A stretch of 64,000 nt of DNA from Hygrocybe punicea (Eukaryota > Basidiomycota > Agaricomycetes > Agaricales > Hygrophoraceae), in assembly GCA_963556145.1 (NCBI GenBank), contig OY744466.1:6270399-6334398 (forward strand). Direction: 5' to 3'. Shown here one piece after another: positions 32,970 to 44,450 of the stretch. The first letter of the stretch is position 1; each line of letters begins with the position of its first letter. Position numbers and translations under genes: made by a program. Under the pieces are notes generated by a model, which did not search any database, was not told the DNA's origin, and saw only the letters and a program-made list of their open reading frames with translations.

Positions 32970-34633
32970 TCATCGCGTAGGACTCTTCTTTCTCGGTGGA
33001 ACCATTGCTCTGGTAAATGTATCACGCTGTGCCGGGGTGAGAGGGTAGTCATGAAGGAAAAAGTGTCTTTGGCGCATAGGTTGCAGCCAATCAGGTCGTT
33101 GTATCCAAGAACTGCTCCAACAACAGGCAAGGCAAGAACAAGTCACATAGTCATGGTTGCCATCTCCCCTCTGGCCGTGACGAGACCAATATACAATATT
33201 TCCTGGCAAGCTATCGCATTGCGCGTTACCACACCGCGTGGCAAGTCCCCAGAGACGTGTCTTGAAGTTGGAGTATATGATTTGTTGACTCTTGATAGAG
33301 GCTTCAACTCTGTGTATTATGTTGATAGGTGTCAGTGCACCTAGTCGAGGATTGTTGGCAAAGACCGCCACGGCCTTCGGGATGCTCTCGCGGTGTATAA
33401 AAACTTCAGCGAGGAATTGCACGACGGTTGGCATGACGGTTCGCGGCACAACGGTTATTCCACTAAAACCGAGCACGAAATCGAAGGTGCCACTGCATTA
33501 CGTTTAAAATCAATGTCAGTCCATACGTCTTGTCGGATGTCAATAATATTTGATAGTTATCACGTACTCTTGCACTAGACCTAGGATCTTCTCATAGTGT
33601 GGCTGCACCGTCCATGCGGGCCCACATGTTAACAAGACGAGGCCCTTGATGCCTTTGGTTTCAGTCAGAGCACTGCAAAGACCACTGCCCATATATTTAT
33701 AGACGAGCTGAGCCATGCGTTCGTTATGCTTAAACCAGTAGTTATGAAGAAAGAACTTACCACATCAACCGCATCCGACACCTCATCACCTGATTTTGTC
33801 TTGCCAAAAATGAGTTCCCCAGACAGATAGTCGCTATGACCATCTACGAAGAGCAAGAAGTCGCCCGCGGTCTTTGTAATGTGGTTTGTAAGGGGTTCGA
33901 CTGACTTTTGGAGTCTAGGATGCCGAGACCCTCCCAGCTCGAGTTGCAATGACACTTGGCACATCTGGGAAAGAAGTCTTCTTTGGATAGGATCCAAAAA
34001 GAAATGGTGACATTGCTTACAGCCTGCGGATTGAGCATGTATTCTTCGATAAAATGTTGTCGGAGCATGCCTGCACCGTAATTTGTGGTTGGTTCGTCAT
34101 GAGTAAGGAATTGCAAGGCGATGGGGGACAAAAACCGTTCTTGGAATGCCATAGCGATAGAATGGTTTAATATTACATACTGGGAAAGTGGTTGAAAACT
34201 GCGCAGAGTAACGTAGTCACAGTAACGACATACTGGAATTGGGTCACCGCCTCTAATGAAGCAAGTCGCGCATTTGAAGTTTTTTGCCGTCATAGACAAT
34301 GTGTCCGTCAAAATGCAGGGGTTTTGTACTCCACCCTTGTCAACGCAAATGAGTTTACCACAACTCAGACATTGATAAAAATTGTCGGCTGCATCTCCGC
34401 AAGCAGAGCAAGTCTAAACAATATATAGGCGATTATTGTGTAAACATGTATACGATATTCAACAAAATGCAACGTACCTTTGTGGCCGAAATCTTGGTTG
34501 CGATGCCTGCTTTTGTTTTCCCGAGTTCATCGCAGATGACAAGTCATTAAACGATCAACTTACTATTGTCTGCCTGAAGGCTGGGTTTCACGTCTACAGT
34601 CATGTAGTCTCCCGCTTCCATATCATTTGCCAT
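32970..34633 (-). CDS. Cys-rich (zinc-binding) protein of an Agaricomycete family, possible caspase-like core
   Basis: ATG at 34633 (MANDMEAGDYMTVDVKPSLQ). After two short introns comes a dense Cys pattern, TCSACGDAADNFYQCLSCGK then CATCFIRGGDPIPVCRYCDY, that would bind two or three zinc ions. A middle exon reads AGDFLLFVDGHSDYLSGELI, and the next reads GIKGLVLLTCGPAWTVQPHY. A His after a hydrophobic strand (DGH) and a Cys after a second strand (TCG), in that order, resemble the caspase/CHAT catalytic dyad. This is a suggestion from spacing only. The C-terminal exon (33476-32970) reads SIPKAVAVFANNPRLGALTP and ends with another Cys cluster. Function unknown. It is divergent from the gene at 34912, with about 280 bases between them. 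Confidence 0.5.
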
Positions 34634-34911
34634 GTTGTCTTGATGCAGATCAGGCGGAGCCGATGATGGGTTAATTACATGGGGTGCTCACCAGCATCCT
34701 CTACAGCCAAATGTTTCGCAAACCCTGCCCTGCCACTACTGACGTTTTTTTGCAAGTTGGGTTGGATAAAACCCATGGCTTGCATGATTGCGGCTCGTGG
34801 GGGTACCATAATTCTTGAATATATTGAGTGAAGGCGGTTGTTGAGTGTAGGCGGTTGTTGAGTGTAGGCGGTTGAGATGTTCGGAGTTTCAAATAATTTC
34901 TTTCCAATTCA
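34634..34911. promoter_or_regulatory. Intergenic region of a divergent gene pair
   Basis: 278 bases lie between the two start codons. It contains two to three direct copies of GGCGGTTGTTGAGTGTA (about 34831-34870). No TATA box stands out. Shared regulation is inferred from the arrangement only. Confidence 0.4.
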
Positions 34912-37900
34912 ATGTCCCGATCACCATCACCCGTTGAATGGTCCCCTGTCGACCTCACTCGACACTGGCCCGTGTCTCGTCTGCCACGCAAATTAGAAGC
35001 ACGCGATTTGTCTCGGACAGACATCGACCGAGTCCTCAACAATGTTGGTGGCTATTTGGTGGTAGAGACATGGGTAGATTCCGCTGGTGAACAAGTTCAA
35101 GAACACTCCGTGCCGGCACATTATCGCAATGCATTTTGCATTATAACGGCCAAAATCCGATGGCTGCAAGTCAATTGTGTGGATTTGGAAGCAATTGTCA
35201 CCAAGAAGCCGAAGAAAAGTGGTCTTCACCACGTACTAGATGGCCTTCGACGGAATCTTTTGTTTACAATGACAATCCGACATTTATTTTATGCAGAAAT
35301 TGCAGTCCCAGGCGATAATTCCCCAACTTTCCGCTCACCATCATTAGATTCGTGGTTGCACGTGGAGTATAACGCAATCACTCACAACCCTCCACGATAC
35401 CGCGAACTACAACACATGAAGTACGTGGACAAACATCCCATGGATATCGATTTAAGTGGTAAGCATTCTTGTTTCAAATATTGTGTCTCACCATCATCGT
35501 TCTCCAGAATGGCTTCAATGGGCGGATGACAACGGTGCGGAGTGGATAGCACAGGTCGATGATGGCATCACATACCCTACGGAGGATGGCAATTGGGGAC
35601 TCGTGGGGGACGTTAATGATGTACCGTTAGAGTCATGGGAGGACTACGTCACGGACATCATACCCAATGTCAAAGGCGGTGGGATGACTGCTGAGGTCGT
35701 AAATGCGGTTTGGAGCCAGCAGGTATGTTCCTAGTTGTTTCTGATGTTTTTAACGAAAAATGACACCAGATGCACAGCGTGAACATAGCCAACCACCGTC
35801 TGACAAGGAGCAAGCTGATTCAGACCGTGACAGTGAGGATGACGATGACGATGACGATGCAGATGAGTACCAGGATTCAGATGAACCTGGACGGAGTGAA
35901 GATGGCAATGGCAATGAGACAGCTGACGATGATGAAGATTGGCACAGAGTAGGACATTCAATCCCATCGTCGATGTTGACATTCCTATTGACATGCACGA
36001 TTGGCAGCCTGCCAAACGTCGAAAGGTGACAGGCAACAAGCGAACCACCGCGAAGCTGGCAAGTTCCAGCAAGGCACACGCTGTCGGGGGGACCTCTGAA
36101 TTGCAAGGCAAAGCCAAGGATTCCACGAAGGCACGACGTGTTCGCAAAGCGAGGGTACCTGTTACTCCAAAGAAACCTGTTACTCCAAAGAAACCTGTTA
36201 CCTCAAAGAAACCTGTCAAGTCCAGGAAAAAACAGGTGGCAAAGCGTAAGTCACAGGTGTCCATGGCAGGGAAGCAGGGTGATGCCTCGATGGTATGTCA
36301 TAGGTGCGGGCTTATGCTTAGCCGTACTAACAGTGATGTATAGGATGTCGACTCGGATGAAGACGAAAACTCGGACGATGTTGAGAAGGCCGCAAAGCTA
36401 TTTGAAGTTGCTGTCGGGCAGGTATGTTAGCAAGACCAACGCACCTGATGTGTTGTTGTTAACATACATTGCCATTGACTACCAGCAAATGCAACGTCTG
36501 ACAACGACTGATGAACCTTTGGCACTCACAAAAGCTAAAGGCAAGGCTAAAGCGGTAACATGTTGCTCCTGTGTTCGACTTCATAAGCTAACATTATCAA
36601 TGTAGCGCACCGAGTCTTCAGAACTGTCCTCCATTTCCGACGATGAGCGGAGCAGGTCGGAATCCTGGGTTCCGGAAAAGTATCATGTCGCCGGTGGTAA
36701 GTCACTGGAACTCAATGTAGCTGCGACGCTGGCTCTTCAAGTCCACGAAGAGACAAACGCCGACAGTACTTCGACAGCACCGGGGGTTCCCTCCATACCT
36801 CCGGAAGAAACAATGCCTGAAACGATGACACATTTGGGTACTTTACCGGCATCAGGTAAGTCAGCCATGGATTAGACGTACTTCGTGTGCTGAACCTGGT
36901 CCACATGCACCAGAGGAATTTGTTCGTACCTCTGTCAGTGATTGGGTGAAACAAAGGGACGCGGCTCGTGAACAGGAAGCATTGTCTGCTGATGCAGGAG
37001 TTGGTAAATAGAATATTGTTTATCACGTCATCGTATATACGACTTAATGCGTTTGCCAAAGATTATTTTGACTTGTACATCAAGTGAGTTGCATTCCTCA
37101 TCCGCTGGTGATCTGGTTATTCAGCAGATTCATTTCGTAACCCTCATCATAGCGATGAGTGCCTGAGCATCGATTGTCCAGTGCAAATTCCGTCAGCCAT
37201 GACCGAACACATGTTAGAAGATCACACATCTACCAGTGGACCACAATCACAATCACAATCAAGATCAAGATCAAGGTCGCCGTCCAAATCACTACAAATA
37301 CAAAGTGGTATGTATGTTACACAACATGCTGATAAGATTCTGACTTCAGAGAACTGCTTTCTTTGTGTAGCCACCGATTTGGGTAACGCCCATCATTTCG
37401 CATGTGATAAGCTTCAGGATGTTAATTTGCACCATGTGAATACAAATACAGAAGGCACAAATGCGACTGGTGCATTTCGGTGGTAAGTTTTTGGATGTAA
37501 TTTGCGAGCATGTTTGCAAAACAACGCGCAGCTTAGCAATCAATGGCAGTGCGATTATTGTTGAACCTCCGGTAGATGAACATGTGGGAAATGATTCATC
37601 CGACAGGTATGAGTCCTTTATTTAGTTCCCATGATTTTAGCTGATGGTCTAGTTTAATAGCATATCTGCAGCTGAAGCGACACTGAGTCCAACATCATCA
37701 AGATGTTCTTCACCCAAAGTTGGAACGATGATCAAAGAAACAATCAAGCTTCCCGAACCGGAGTTGGATGATGATGATGATGATCATTCATGTTTCACTT
37801 CAATTCCGGCATCATTTGCAGCCTTCACTGCACGTCTTAAGGTTGGTGATTGTTCAGTCCCCCCATCGTATGACAACCTGAGTATTTCAACGGAACATTC

Positions 37901-38226
37901 TGCTTCGCGTTAATCTGTCTTCAGGAGCCCTTGCCTCACGAGCTACAGCAGGAGGTGGAGATGTTTTTCCAGACATGGTATGAACGTCACCGCAAATTCC
38001 CAACGAAATTCCAGGGAATCATGGAGACTTTAAAGACAACTGATCCAAGGACATTTGTGCGTCCATAAATTGGAAGCTATGCGTTCGTGAAATTGACATT
38101 GTTATGTAGAAGCATACAGCAAAGGATGCCGGGAAGTTGTTAAATGCGGTCAAGATTATCATGCCAGAAACTGCAAAACATCTTATTGACATCATGAAAA
38201 TATGCAGCAAGCTGGAACAATCTTGA
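34912..38226 (+). CDS. Multi-exon protein with acidic and Lys/Pro-rich low-complexity regions, function unknown
   Basis: The ATG at 34912 opens MSRSPSPVEWSPVDLTRHWP. The first exon (to about 35458) is the best-ordered part (GGYLVVETWVDSAGEQVQEH, SGLHHVLDGLRRNLLFTM). The second reads EWLQWADDNGAEWIAQVDDG. Later exons hold an acidic run (DSEDDDDDDDADEY), a histone-H1-like basic repeat (VTPKKPVTPKKPVTSKKPVK) and Ser/Pro/Thr-rich stretches. The last exons read EPLPHELQQEVEMFFQTWYE and KHTAKDAGKLLNAVKIIMPE, ending at TGA 38224-38226. No enzyme motif is recognised. Charge alternation suggests a nuclear or chromatin-associated protein, which is inference. Exon borders in the middle are uncertain. 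Confidence 0.5.
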
Positions 38227-38569
38227 TTTCGCTTGCTGTCTGCCATTTGCAAGGTAGTATTTACGCTGTTGGACATAAGACATGTTTCATTCTGTACCGG
38301 GATTCAATTTTCAATGAGATACAGTAATCAATGGCTCCATGAAAAACCAGCATTACAGGCAACACCTCTATCTCATTGGTGCCACACATTCCTTGAGGCC
38401 AAATATAAATCAAGGCCTTGACCTGTTTTTTGCGATAGTCGGTCTTGATGGCACGTAGGCATCCGCACTCAAGGTATTATCGGGGGTCCTCTCTGTGGTT
38501 CAGTGCATGCATTGGAGGCCTGGAATATTCAATGTTTGGAATTCAACTTATGGTTGAATGAATTGATTA

Positions 38570-38980
38570 CACAGAAGACGGATGAGGATTTTTTGTAGCA
38601 TACTGTATAATGAAGTATGTTGAATTTATTGTACAAGTATACTGAATATTGTTATCCGAGTTATATATTGTTGCACACAGTATTCGAAGAGTATTCAATA
38701 TGATGATTCAATATTTGGGACAAAGTACATTAACAGTACTGAATGACACTTTGAGAGTACTGCTTCAATAACAAGACATTTACTGAAATTATTGAAGTAG
38801 TACTGTAAAATTGCCATTCAATACTGGTAGTGTACGTTGTCTCAAAATTTTGAATCACAATTTTGTGTGTGCAGTGCAACAATATGATAACAATATTTAG
38901 TATACTTGTCCAATAAATTCAACATACTTCATTACACCGTATGCTACCATGCACCCTGGAAGAAAATCTTCAGCATCGGG
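38570..38980. mobile_element. About 400-bp MITE-like element with ~80-bp terminal inverted repeats
   Basis: The left arm (from ACACAGAAGACGGATGAGG) and the inverted right arm share TAGCATACTGTATAATGAAG and TATGTTGAATTTATTGTACA at about 90% identity. Its outer end resembles that of the 16.8-18.3 kb element (ACACAGGAGACGGTTGAGG, then ATTTTTTG), so both belong to one terminal-motif family. It has no coding capacity. Dispersed repeat copy 3 starts a few bases after its right end. Confidence 0.65.
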
Positions 38981-38994
38981 ACCATAAGTGTAAT

Positions 38995-39442
38995 ACACGT
39001 GATTGGACCTCACCAAATACATACAAACACAAGTGTTTAAAAGGCTGATGCTTGTCGTCTTCAAACTCATTCCTCTTTGCCCTCGTCCATCGCGACAGTG
39101 CAATTGGAATGGCGGTGCTTGCCCTTGTCCATCGTGACAGGGCGAGTGATAACGCATCTGCTGCTCACACCAACTGCTTGCCGGTCTAGACAGCGGTTGG
39201 TGTGATGCGGATCGTTGCCCTCGTCCATCGTGACAGGGTAATGATCCATAGTGTTGGACAACTAATAGAGTAATACTGCCTTGTCTGTCATGACGGGCAA
39301 AAGTATTAGTTAACCAACGACTGGAGGGACCTCAGCAATGAGCGCCCACCAAATGGGCTCTGGGGGTTAGGATCATGGGGAATGTGTTTGTCCCCCTTGG
39401 TTCATGCTTAGGCAACCTACTTTATTGTAGCGGGCCGGGCAT
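38995..39442 (+). repeat. Dispersed ~450-bp repeat, copy 3
   Basis: Same orientation as copy 1. It shares everything from ACACGTGATTGGACC to GCGGGCCGGGCATT, then diverges, so it lacks the last ~60 bases that copies 1 and 2 share. A small change (AATACTGCC for TATGCC) lies near 39270. Confidence 0.8.
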
Positions 39443-39930
39443 TGGTACTGTTCTTCCAGACTATCGGTTGTGTTTGTTATTACTATTTGTAATAGGTTTC
39501 GAAACCAAATATCTCCAAGACAAAGTTTCACAATAAATAAATGAGTGCATATTTGGGGCCCCATTCATTCCATTGCATATAACAATTGTTATACATGTCC
39601 TTCGCATAGGACATTATACAAATTCCGCGCACTCTGTGCCCAGTGGAATCCCATTACAACGTTGAATTGTGACATACCGAGGGTTGGCAAGAGCCCTGAG
39701 GCGGTGTTCAATGTGGTGGTGCTCCCAAATAATTCAGAAATAAATTTAATCTACATGGAGGATTTCCCCTGATCTCACATCACATTCGGCTTCATTTATC
39801 AGAATACCACGGATGATGATAAACCAGGTTTTTTCTTTCACTATTTACTACCAGCCGACATCGACGAGCATTGGCATTGTTTTGATCCAGGAATGTTCTT
39901 TACACTACCAGGGATTATTCGGTACCGTTA
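39443..39930. other. Spacer without a supported gene
   Basis: A 75-codon plus-strand frame at 39545 (CPSHRTLYKFRALCAQWNPI) has no recognised domain and no exon partners. It could be a gene relic. Confidence 0.3.
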
Positions 39931-42231
39931 TCATTGGATGGTGCGATGGTCAGCCAGGAATGATAAATCCATCTCCTCCCCAAGGTCATTCCAACATTTT
40001 GGCAATGTCAATACATACTTTTTGACATCAGGCCATTGGAGTTTCCATCGTTTCCGGATCACTTCAGCCAGGGTGTAAGCCTTATGAAGTTCGCGGGAAA
40101 TCTCATTGACCACAACATTTGCTGTTTGGCGTGAGTGCAGATGTTTTGAGTGTTCCAGCTTCACAATGAGTAGAAGAGAATACAGGGGTCGCTTGCGAAA
40201 AACTGAATGAGAGAATGTCTTGATTGAGCACAACATATATATATATATATCACAAAGTATGCGTACCTCGTTCATGCACAATGTAAGGGAGGGCCAGCAT
40301 CATTCTGGCTGCAAAACGAGGCAAATCTGGGTGTATAGCATTTGTGGCAAATTTTGACCGAAGGAGACCATCTCCATCCACAGAATTATCATATGACCAT
40401 GAAAGCTCCGTCAGGTGCATGGTTTCATACATATAAAAATGTCCACCGGTACTGGTGCCTTTGATTGGCGTATAAACCATGTGATATAGTCCTGGTGGCT
40501 GTAAACTGCAAACGGCATCAGTTACACACAGCATATAAAACATTAATGAAACATGGAACACACAGCACTTCACCGGGCTCGAGAAGAATTACAGCCATGG
40601 GTTGTATACTCTGGTAATTTTGATATATACCCAACTGGTCTTGACGCGCAAATAATTCAGGCCGGGACTGGTATTCATGAAGTTGTGGACGGATGAACGC
40701 CCACATCTTGGCCCCAGACCTGATGTACATATATGTACAAAGCCCTGCGGCGTCATGATGCGGATAGGTGAGAAATCCCCCATGGGTATGTAGTTCCCAT
40801 CCTTGCTGTCTCCACATATCGAAATAACTGTAACTTGGTCCAACACAGTCGGTGTCTGCATTGCCGTATTCCCCCCGCATTGTGATCTCCAAGGCATTCA
40901 CATTGTCTCTCAAATGTCTGTGCATAGATATATGATGCTGAAGTTTAACAATGTAGAGCGTACGAACCCCAACCAAGACGGTGCCTCCAATATGAGAGTA
41001 CATGAATCCATCAAGTTTCCACAAATTGTGGGGTCATCTGCCCGTTCGATAAAATCCCGAAGGCTACTGTGCGCATGAACTTTGCTCCCTCTTAAACTCG
41101 CATCTAAAGGGATATGCCTCAGGGTACATCATCATAATAAGTCAGCATCATCATGATAATGACCTTGAAATTGCACTGGTTGGTCCAGATGACGTCCCAT
41201 TCGTTGGAAAGCTTGGATGTTGAATTCCATTGGTATTTCTGGCCGCCAACCTTTAACCACCACAGGCATATTTTGTGCCAAGCTGTTTCTAATGCTGGAT
41301 AGAAACTCCTTTTCAAGTTTGATGTCAGTGTCCAGTGCTTCTCTGCCTTGGACATGGTGAGGTATGAGTGATGGTGGCAGGTCCAAATATGTAACCATTT
41401 CATTGCCGGCCACGGTATTGGCTTTAGGCAACGTCGCCAGAAACTTCACAGCCTGGCTATCCTAAACAAAATCAGTAATTTGGGCCCGATTGGCTTTTGT
41501 TTCTTCTGACAGAAGTAAATACCAACGAGATTGTCCTTCGTCCCCCACTGAATGAATGGCAAACATGTCTGGACTTCAAGAGATGGCCAAGCAACGGTAG
41601 GGCAGCGATGTGGAAATTGGGTTCCCAAGACCTCAGACGTATAACGATCACTTAAATGTCCTGGAATTTTTCCTTTGTTTTATATGCTGGTTATGTTGGA
41701 AATCCACTCACTATCATTGGAGGCAGTATCCATCTCCTCCACAACTTCTCGGCGGACAGTGTCCTCAACTGTTTGTTTGTGAACACTGGAAGCAACATTT
41801 CCAGCTTCCTCCATTGTCATGGTGGTAGAAGACCGATACCTCCTCACCACATCCGCGGGTGAAAACTTAATACCAAAAAGTTCCTTTACTGAGACCTTCG
41901 TATCAGCGTAAAGGGCCATGTGATTCCAACCGAATGATTCAGCCTTCGGTGCGAGGAAACGTTTTAAATCACATGGGTGTAAGTTTTTCCTCGACAAACC
42001 AGTCCAAGGCATCCATTCAGACGATAAATACCAAACGCTCAAGGCTGTGATATCCAGATAAACATCGCCTGGCAAACCAAACTGACAGTCAAGTTCCATG
42101 GGTGGGCCTGCACCTTGGAATTCTGTGAAGGCCGGTGCTCCGAACAATGCAGGACAAGTGCGTTCAGCGATCGGCATGGCTGCTTCAAAATACGCTGTGG
42201 GATTTGCTGTCAAGACCCTGACAGCGTCCAA
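39931..42231 (-). CDS. JmjC-domain 2OG/Fe(II) dioxygenase-like protein, 5' end missing or disrupted
   Basis: Exons on the minus strand join across 50-60-nt introns. The first visible exon (open from about 42231, no ATG) reads LTANPTAYFEAAMPIAERTC. The next has AQNMPVVVKGWRPEIPMEFN, the pre-JmjC segment seen in many JmjC proteins. The core follows: GWELHTHGGFLTYPHHDAAG (HxD), MYIRSGAKMWAFIRP, ILLEPGEV spliced to PPGLYHMVYTPIKG (distal His), then GGHFYMYETMHLTEL. The Fe(II) triad is complete, so activity as a protein hydroxylase or demethylase is possible. The last exon (KAYTLAEVIRKRWKLQWPDV) ends at 39931. The upstream side runs into the Harbinger-type gene at 42324 with no start codon found, suggesting truncation by that insertion. 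Confidence 0.68.
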
Positions 42232-42323
42232 CAGTTCCAGTTATCGGTGTTCTGAGTTTGAATATAACTGCCAACCTAAACAGACCGAGATAGTGAGACC
42301 AGACGCAAGCACTGGTTAATGAA

Positions 42324-43868
42324 ATGCCCCAACTCCCCAATTCACGTCCTCCTCGCCCACCTCGGGATCGCCTCACAAAGCGGAAACAGTTGCTTCAGGC
42401 CCTTGAAGAACGCTACGCACAGACAAGCTTACAGCTCCTCAAGTATATTTTATCGGATGACGAAGATAGCGACAGCGATGGCAATAGCGATCAAGACACT
42501 CATGACGATCCATCATCTCCCCTCTCATTTGCGATGAGCATCAGTCCCCCATCATCTCTCCGAGCAATCTCACCTATATCCGAGCGTTCATCTCTGCACA
42601 TTCGTGATAGCTCAGTTGCTCCATCAAGCGATGTTGACGAGATGGAGCTGCTCACACTAGTGCATGAGAGGTTTAAAGCCTTGCACGATCACATCCTCAA
42701 CACTCACTATCTTCACAACCGCACGCCCATTCCTCATAATCCGCAAATCAACCTTTTGCTGTGGTACAAAGAAAATAGCCCAATTCGCTTCCAGAGGAAG
42801 GTCCGCATGGCTCCTGCCACCTTTGATCATATCCTATCCCTAATTACAACAGACGAAATCTTTATGAGTACTTCCCCTCGCGGTCAGATTGCCGTCGATA
42901 TCCAGCTTGCGATCTTTCTCAATCGTTTAGGTCATTACGGAAACGCATCGAGTGTTGAAGACATCGCTGACTGGGCTGGTGTGTCATCGGGCTCTGTTAT
43001 CAACTGCACAAAACGGTGCATGACGGCAATCATCAAGCACCATGATCTTGCCATGTCCGAGCCATCCGATCGTGAAAAGCATCTTTCAAAGGAGTGGAGC
43101 GAGCGAAAAACCATTCCTGAATGGCGTAATGGCTGGCTCGCTGTTGATGGCACAACCTTCCCCTTATTCCAGAAACCTGGTCCCCACGGCGAGGCCTGGT
43201 TTGATAAATCATCGCAATACTCCATGAATGGACAATTCATCATGCTACTCCATAATCTCCACTTCATCGACTACTCCCTCGGTCACACCGGAAGTGCCCA
43301 CGATTCCTATGCATTCCAAAGCACTCGCATCTCATCAAACCATCAGACATTGATTCCTGCAGGCGATTGGATGTGGGCAGATTCTGCTTACCCGATTCGA
43401 CGCTGGTGCGTCCCTCCATTCAAGAAGCCACCTGAGGGTGAGCTCTCTCGGAATCAGAAACGCTTCAACTATCGTTTGTCAACGGTGCGGGTACGGGCTG
43501 AACATGCTATCGGCCTTCTGAAAGGCCGATTCCAATCTCTACGCGAGCTTCGCATACAGATTGGATCTCACCGGCTTCATAAATGGGCAATTTTATGGGT
43601 GCGATGCTGTATTATCCTGCACAACCTGATTATACAGTTCGAGGACGACAACTTGGATTTTGGCTGGAGGAACCAATGTGTTTTGGCCGGTTTACATTGT
43701 GATCCAGACGACGATTTCTTTTACCATCCAGAAGGTTATGAATACGAGGCGGATGTGACAGAGGATGAGATGGGGCCTGTGCCTCCGATTGCTCGAGAGG
43801 GTGCAATATTCCGTGAAAGTTTGCTCGACGTACTTCTTTCCAGCTCGTTGTATGCTTCTTCAATGTAA
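42324..43868 (+). CDS. PIF/Harbinger-type (HARBI1-like, DDE_Tnp_4) transposase
   Basis: Single intact frame of 514 codons from ATG 42324. The N-terminal part is charged and disordered (SDDEDSDSDGNSDQD). A helix-turn-helix-like region follows (GHYGNASSVEDIADWAGVSS). The DDE triad is visible: Asp in GWLAVDGTTFP, Asp in WMWADSAYP, and Glu in RVRAEHAIGLLKGRF, with the usual AHDSYAF between them. The length and order fit the family. It would cut and paste its own element; most Harbinger elements need a second, Myb/SANT-like protein. A candidate partner remnant lies at 44067-44450. Terminal inverted repeats and the 3-bp duplication could not be fixed by eye. An intact frame suggests recent activity. 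Confidence 0.9.
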   Translation: MPQLPNSRPPRPPRDRLTKRKQLLQALEERYAQTSLQLLKYILSDDEDSDSDGNSDQDTHDDPSSPLSFAMSISPPSSLRAISPISERSSLHIRDSSVAPSSDVDEMELLTLVHERFKALHDHILNTHYLHNRTPIPHNPQINLLLWYKENSPIRFQRKVRMAPATFDHILSLITTDEIFMSTSPRGQIAVDIQLAIFLNRLGHYGNASSVEDIADWAGVSSGSVINCTKRCMTAIIKHHDLAMSEPSDREKHLSKEWSERKTIPEWRNGWLAVDGTTFPLFQKPGPHGEAWFDKSSQYSMNGQFIMLLHNLHFIDYSLGHTGSAHDSYAFQSTRISSNHQTLIPAGDWMWADSAYPIRRWCVPPFKKPPEGELSRNQKRFNYRLSTVRVRAEHAIGLLKGRFQSLRELRIQIGSHRLHKWAILWVRCCIILHNLIIQFEDDNLDFGWRNQCVLAGLHCDPDDDFFYHPEGYEYEADVTEDEMGPVPPIAREGAIFRESLLDVLLSSSLYASSM

Positions 43869-44066
43869 ATCTCTTTCCTGCCTACCATCACATTTTGTTG
43901 TGTACATTACTCATTGCTTCTGTTTCGGTTCTCTCGCTATTGTACTATATTTTTGAATGGAATGATCACACTTGTATGAAATGAAACAATATATATGAAG
44001 TCAAAAATACTACAAAAAAAAGTAAGCGGCATGAAATCGATCAACGGTGTCTTTTGTCCACATTTC

Positions 44067-44450
44067 CTAGTCATATCCACTCGCATCTGCATTGTCCGAG
44101 GCATTTATATCACCAGGCCCATAATCTCTTGCATGATTTTCAGCCTCCACCATCATCGTGCCAAAACCTGCTTCTGAATTGTCTACACACTGGCTTGGTG
44201 CCGATAATAAACTGGGTGGGAGCATAGGCGCGGGAGGCAATAATCCTGGCGCTGATGGGAGCATGGGAGGGGGAGGCAACAACGATGGACCTGGCGCTGA
44301 TGATAAACCTGGAGAGAGCATGAGAGGAGGTGGACATGACATACCTGCCTGAGGATTTTGCAGCCGGAGTTCCTCATATCGGATATACATTGACATGAGG
44401 CGCTCTTGATGGGCTTGATGCTCACGATGGCGCTGTGCTTCAATCTCCAT
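44067..44450 (-). CDS. Short Pro/Leu/Gly-rich protein, possible remnant of the Harbinger second ORF
   Basis: A 127-codon frame with a real ATG at 44450, convergent with the transposase. The start MEIEAQRHREHQAHQERLMS is a charged helix like those at the C-terminus of Myb/SANT-like Harbinger partner proteins. The rest is a repeat of PPAPMLPP/SAPGL type and ends NADASGYD. No DNA-binding domain is present, so it would be truncated. It could also be a chance frame on repeat DNA. Confidence 0.35.
   Translation of the reverse strand: MEIEAQRHREHQAHQERLMSMYIRYEELRLQNPQAGMSCPPPLMLSPGLSSAPGPSLLPPPPMLPSAPGLLPPAPMLPPSLLSAPSQCVDNSEAGFGTMMVEAENHARDYGPGDINASDNADASGYD

Noticed and set aside
44158..44352. 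Gly-rich plus-strand frame
   Set aside because: Antisense of the Pro/Leu-rich frame at 44067-44450 and low complexity.
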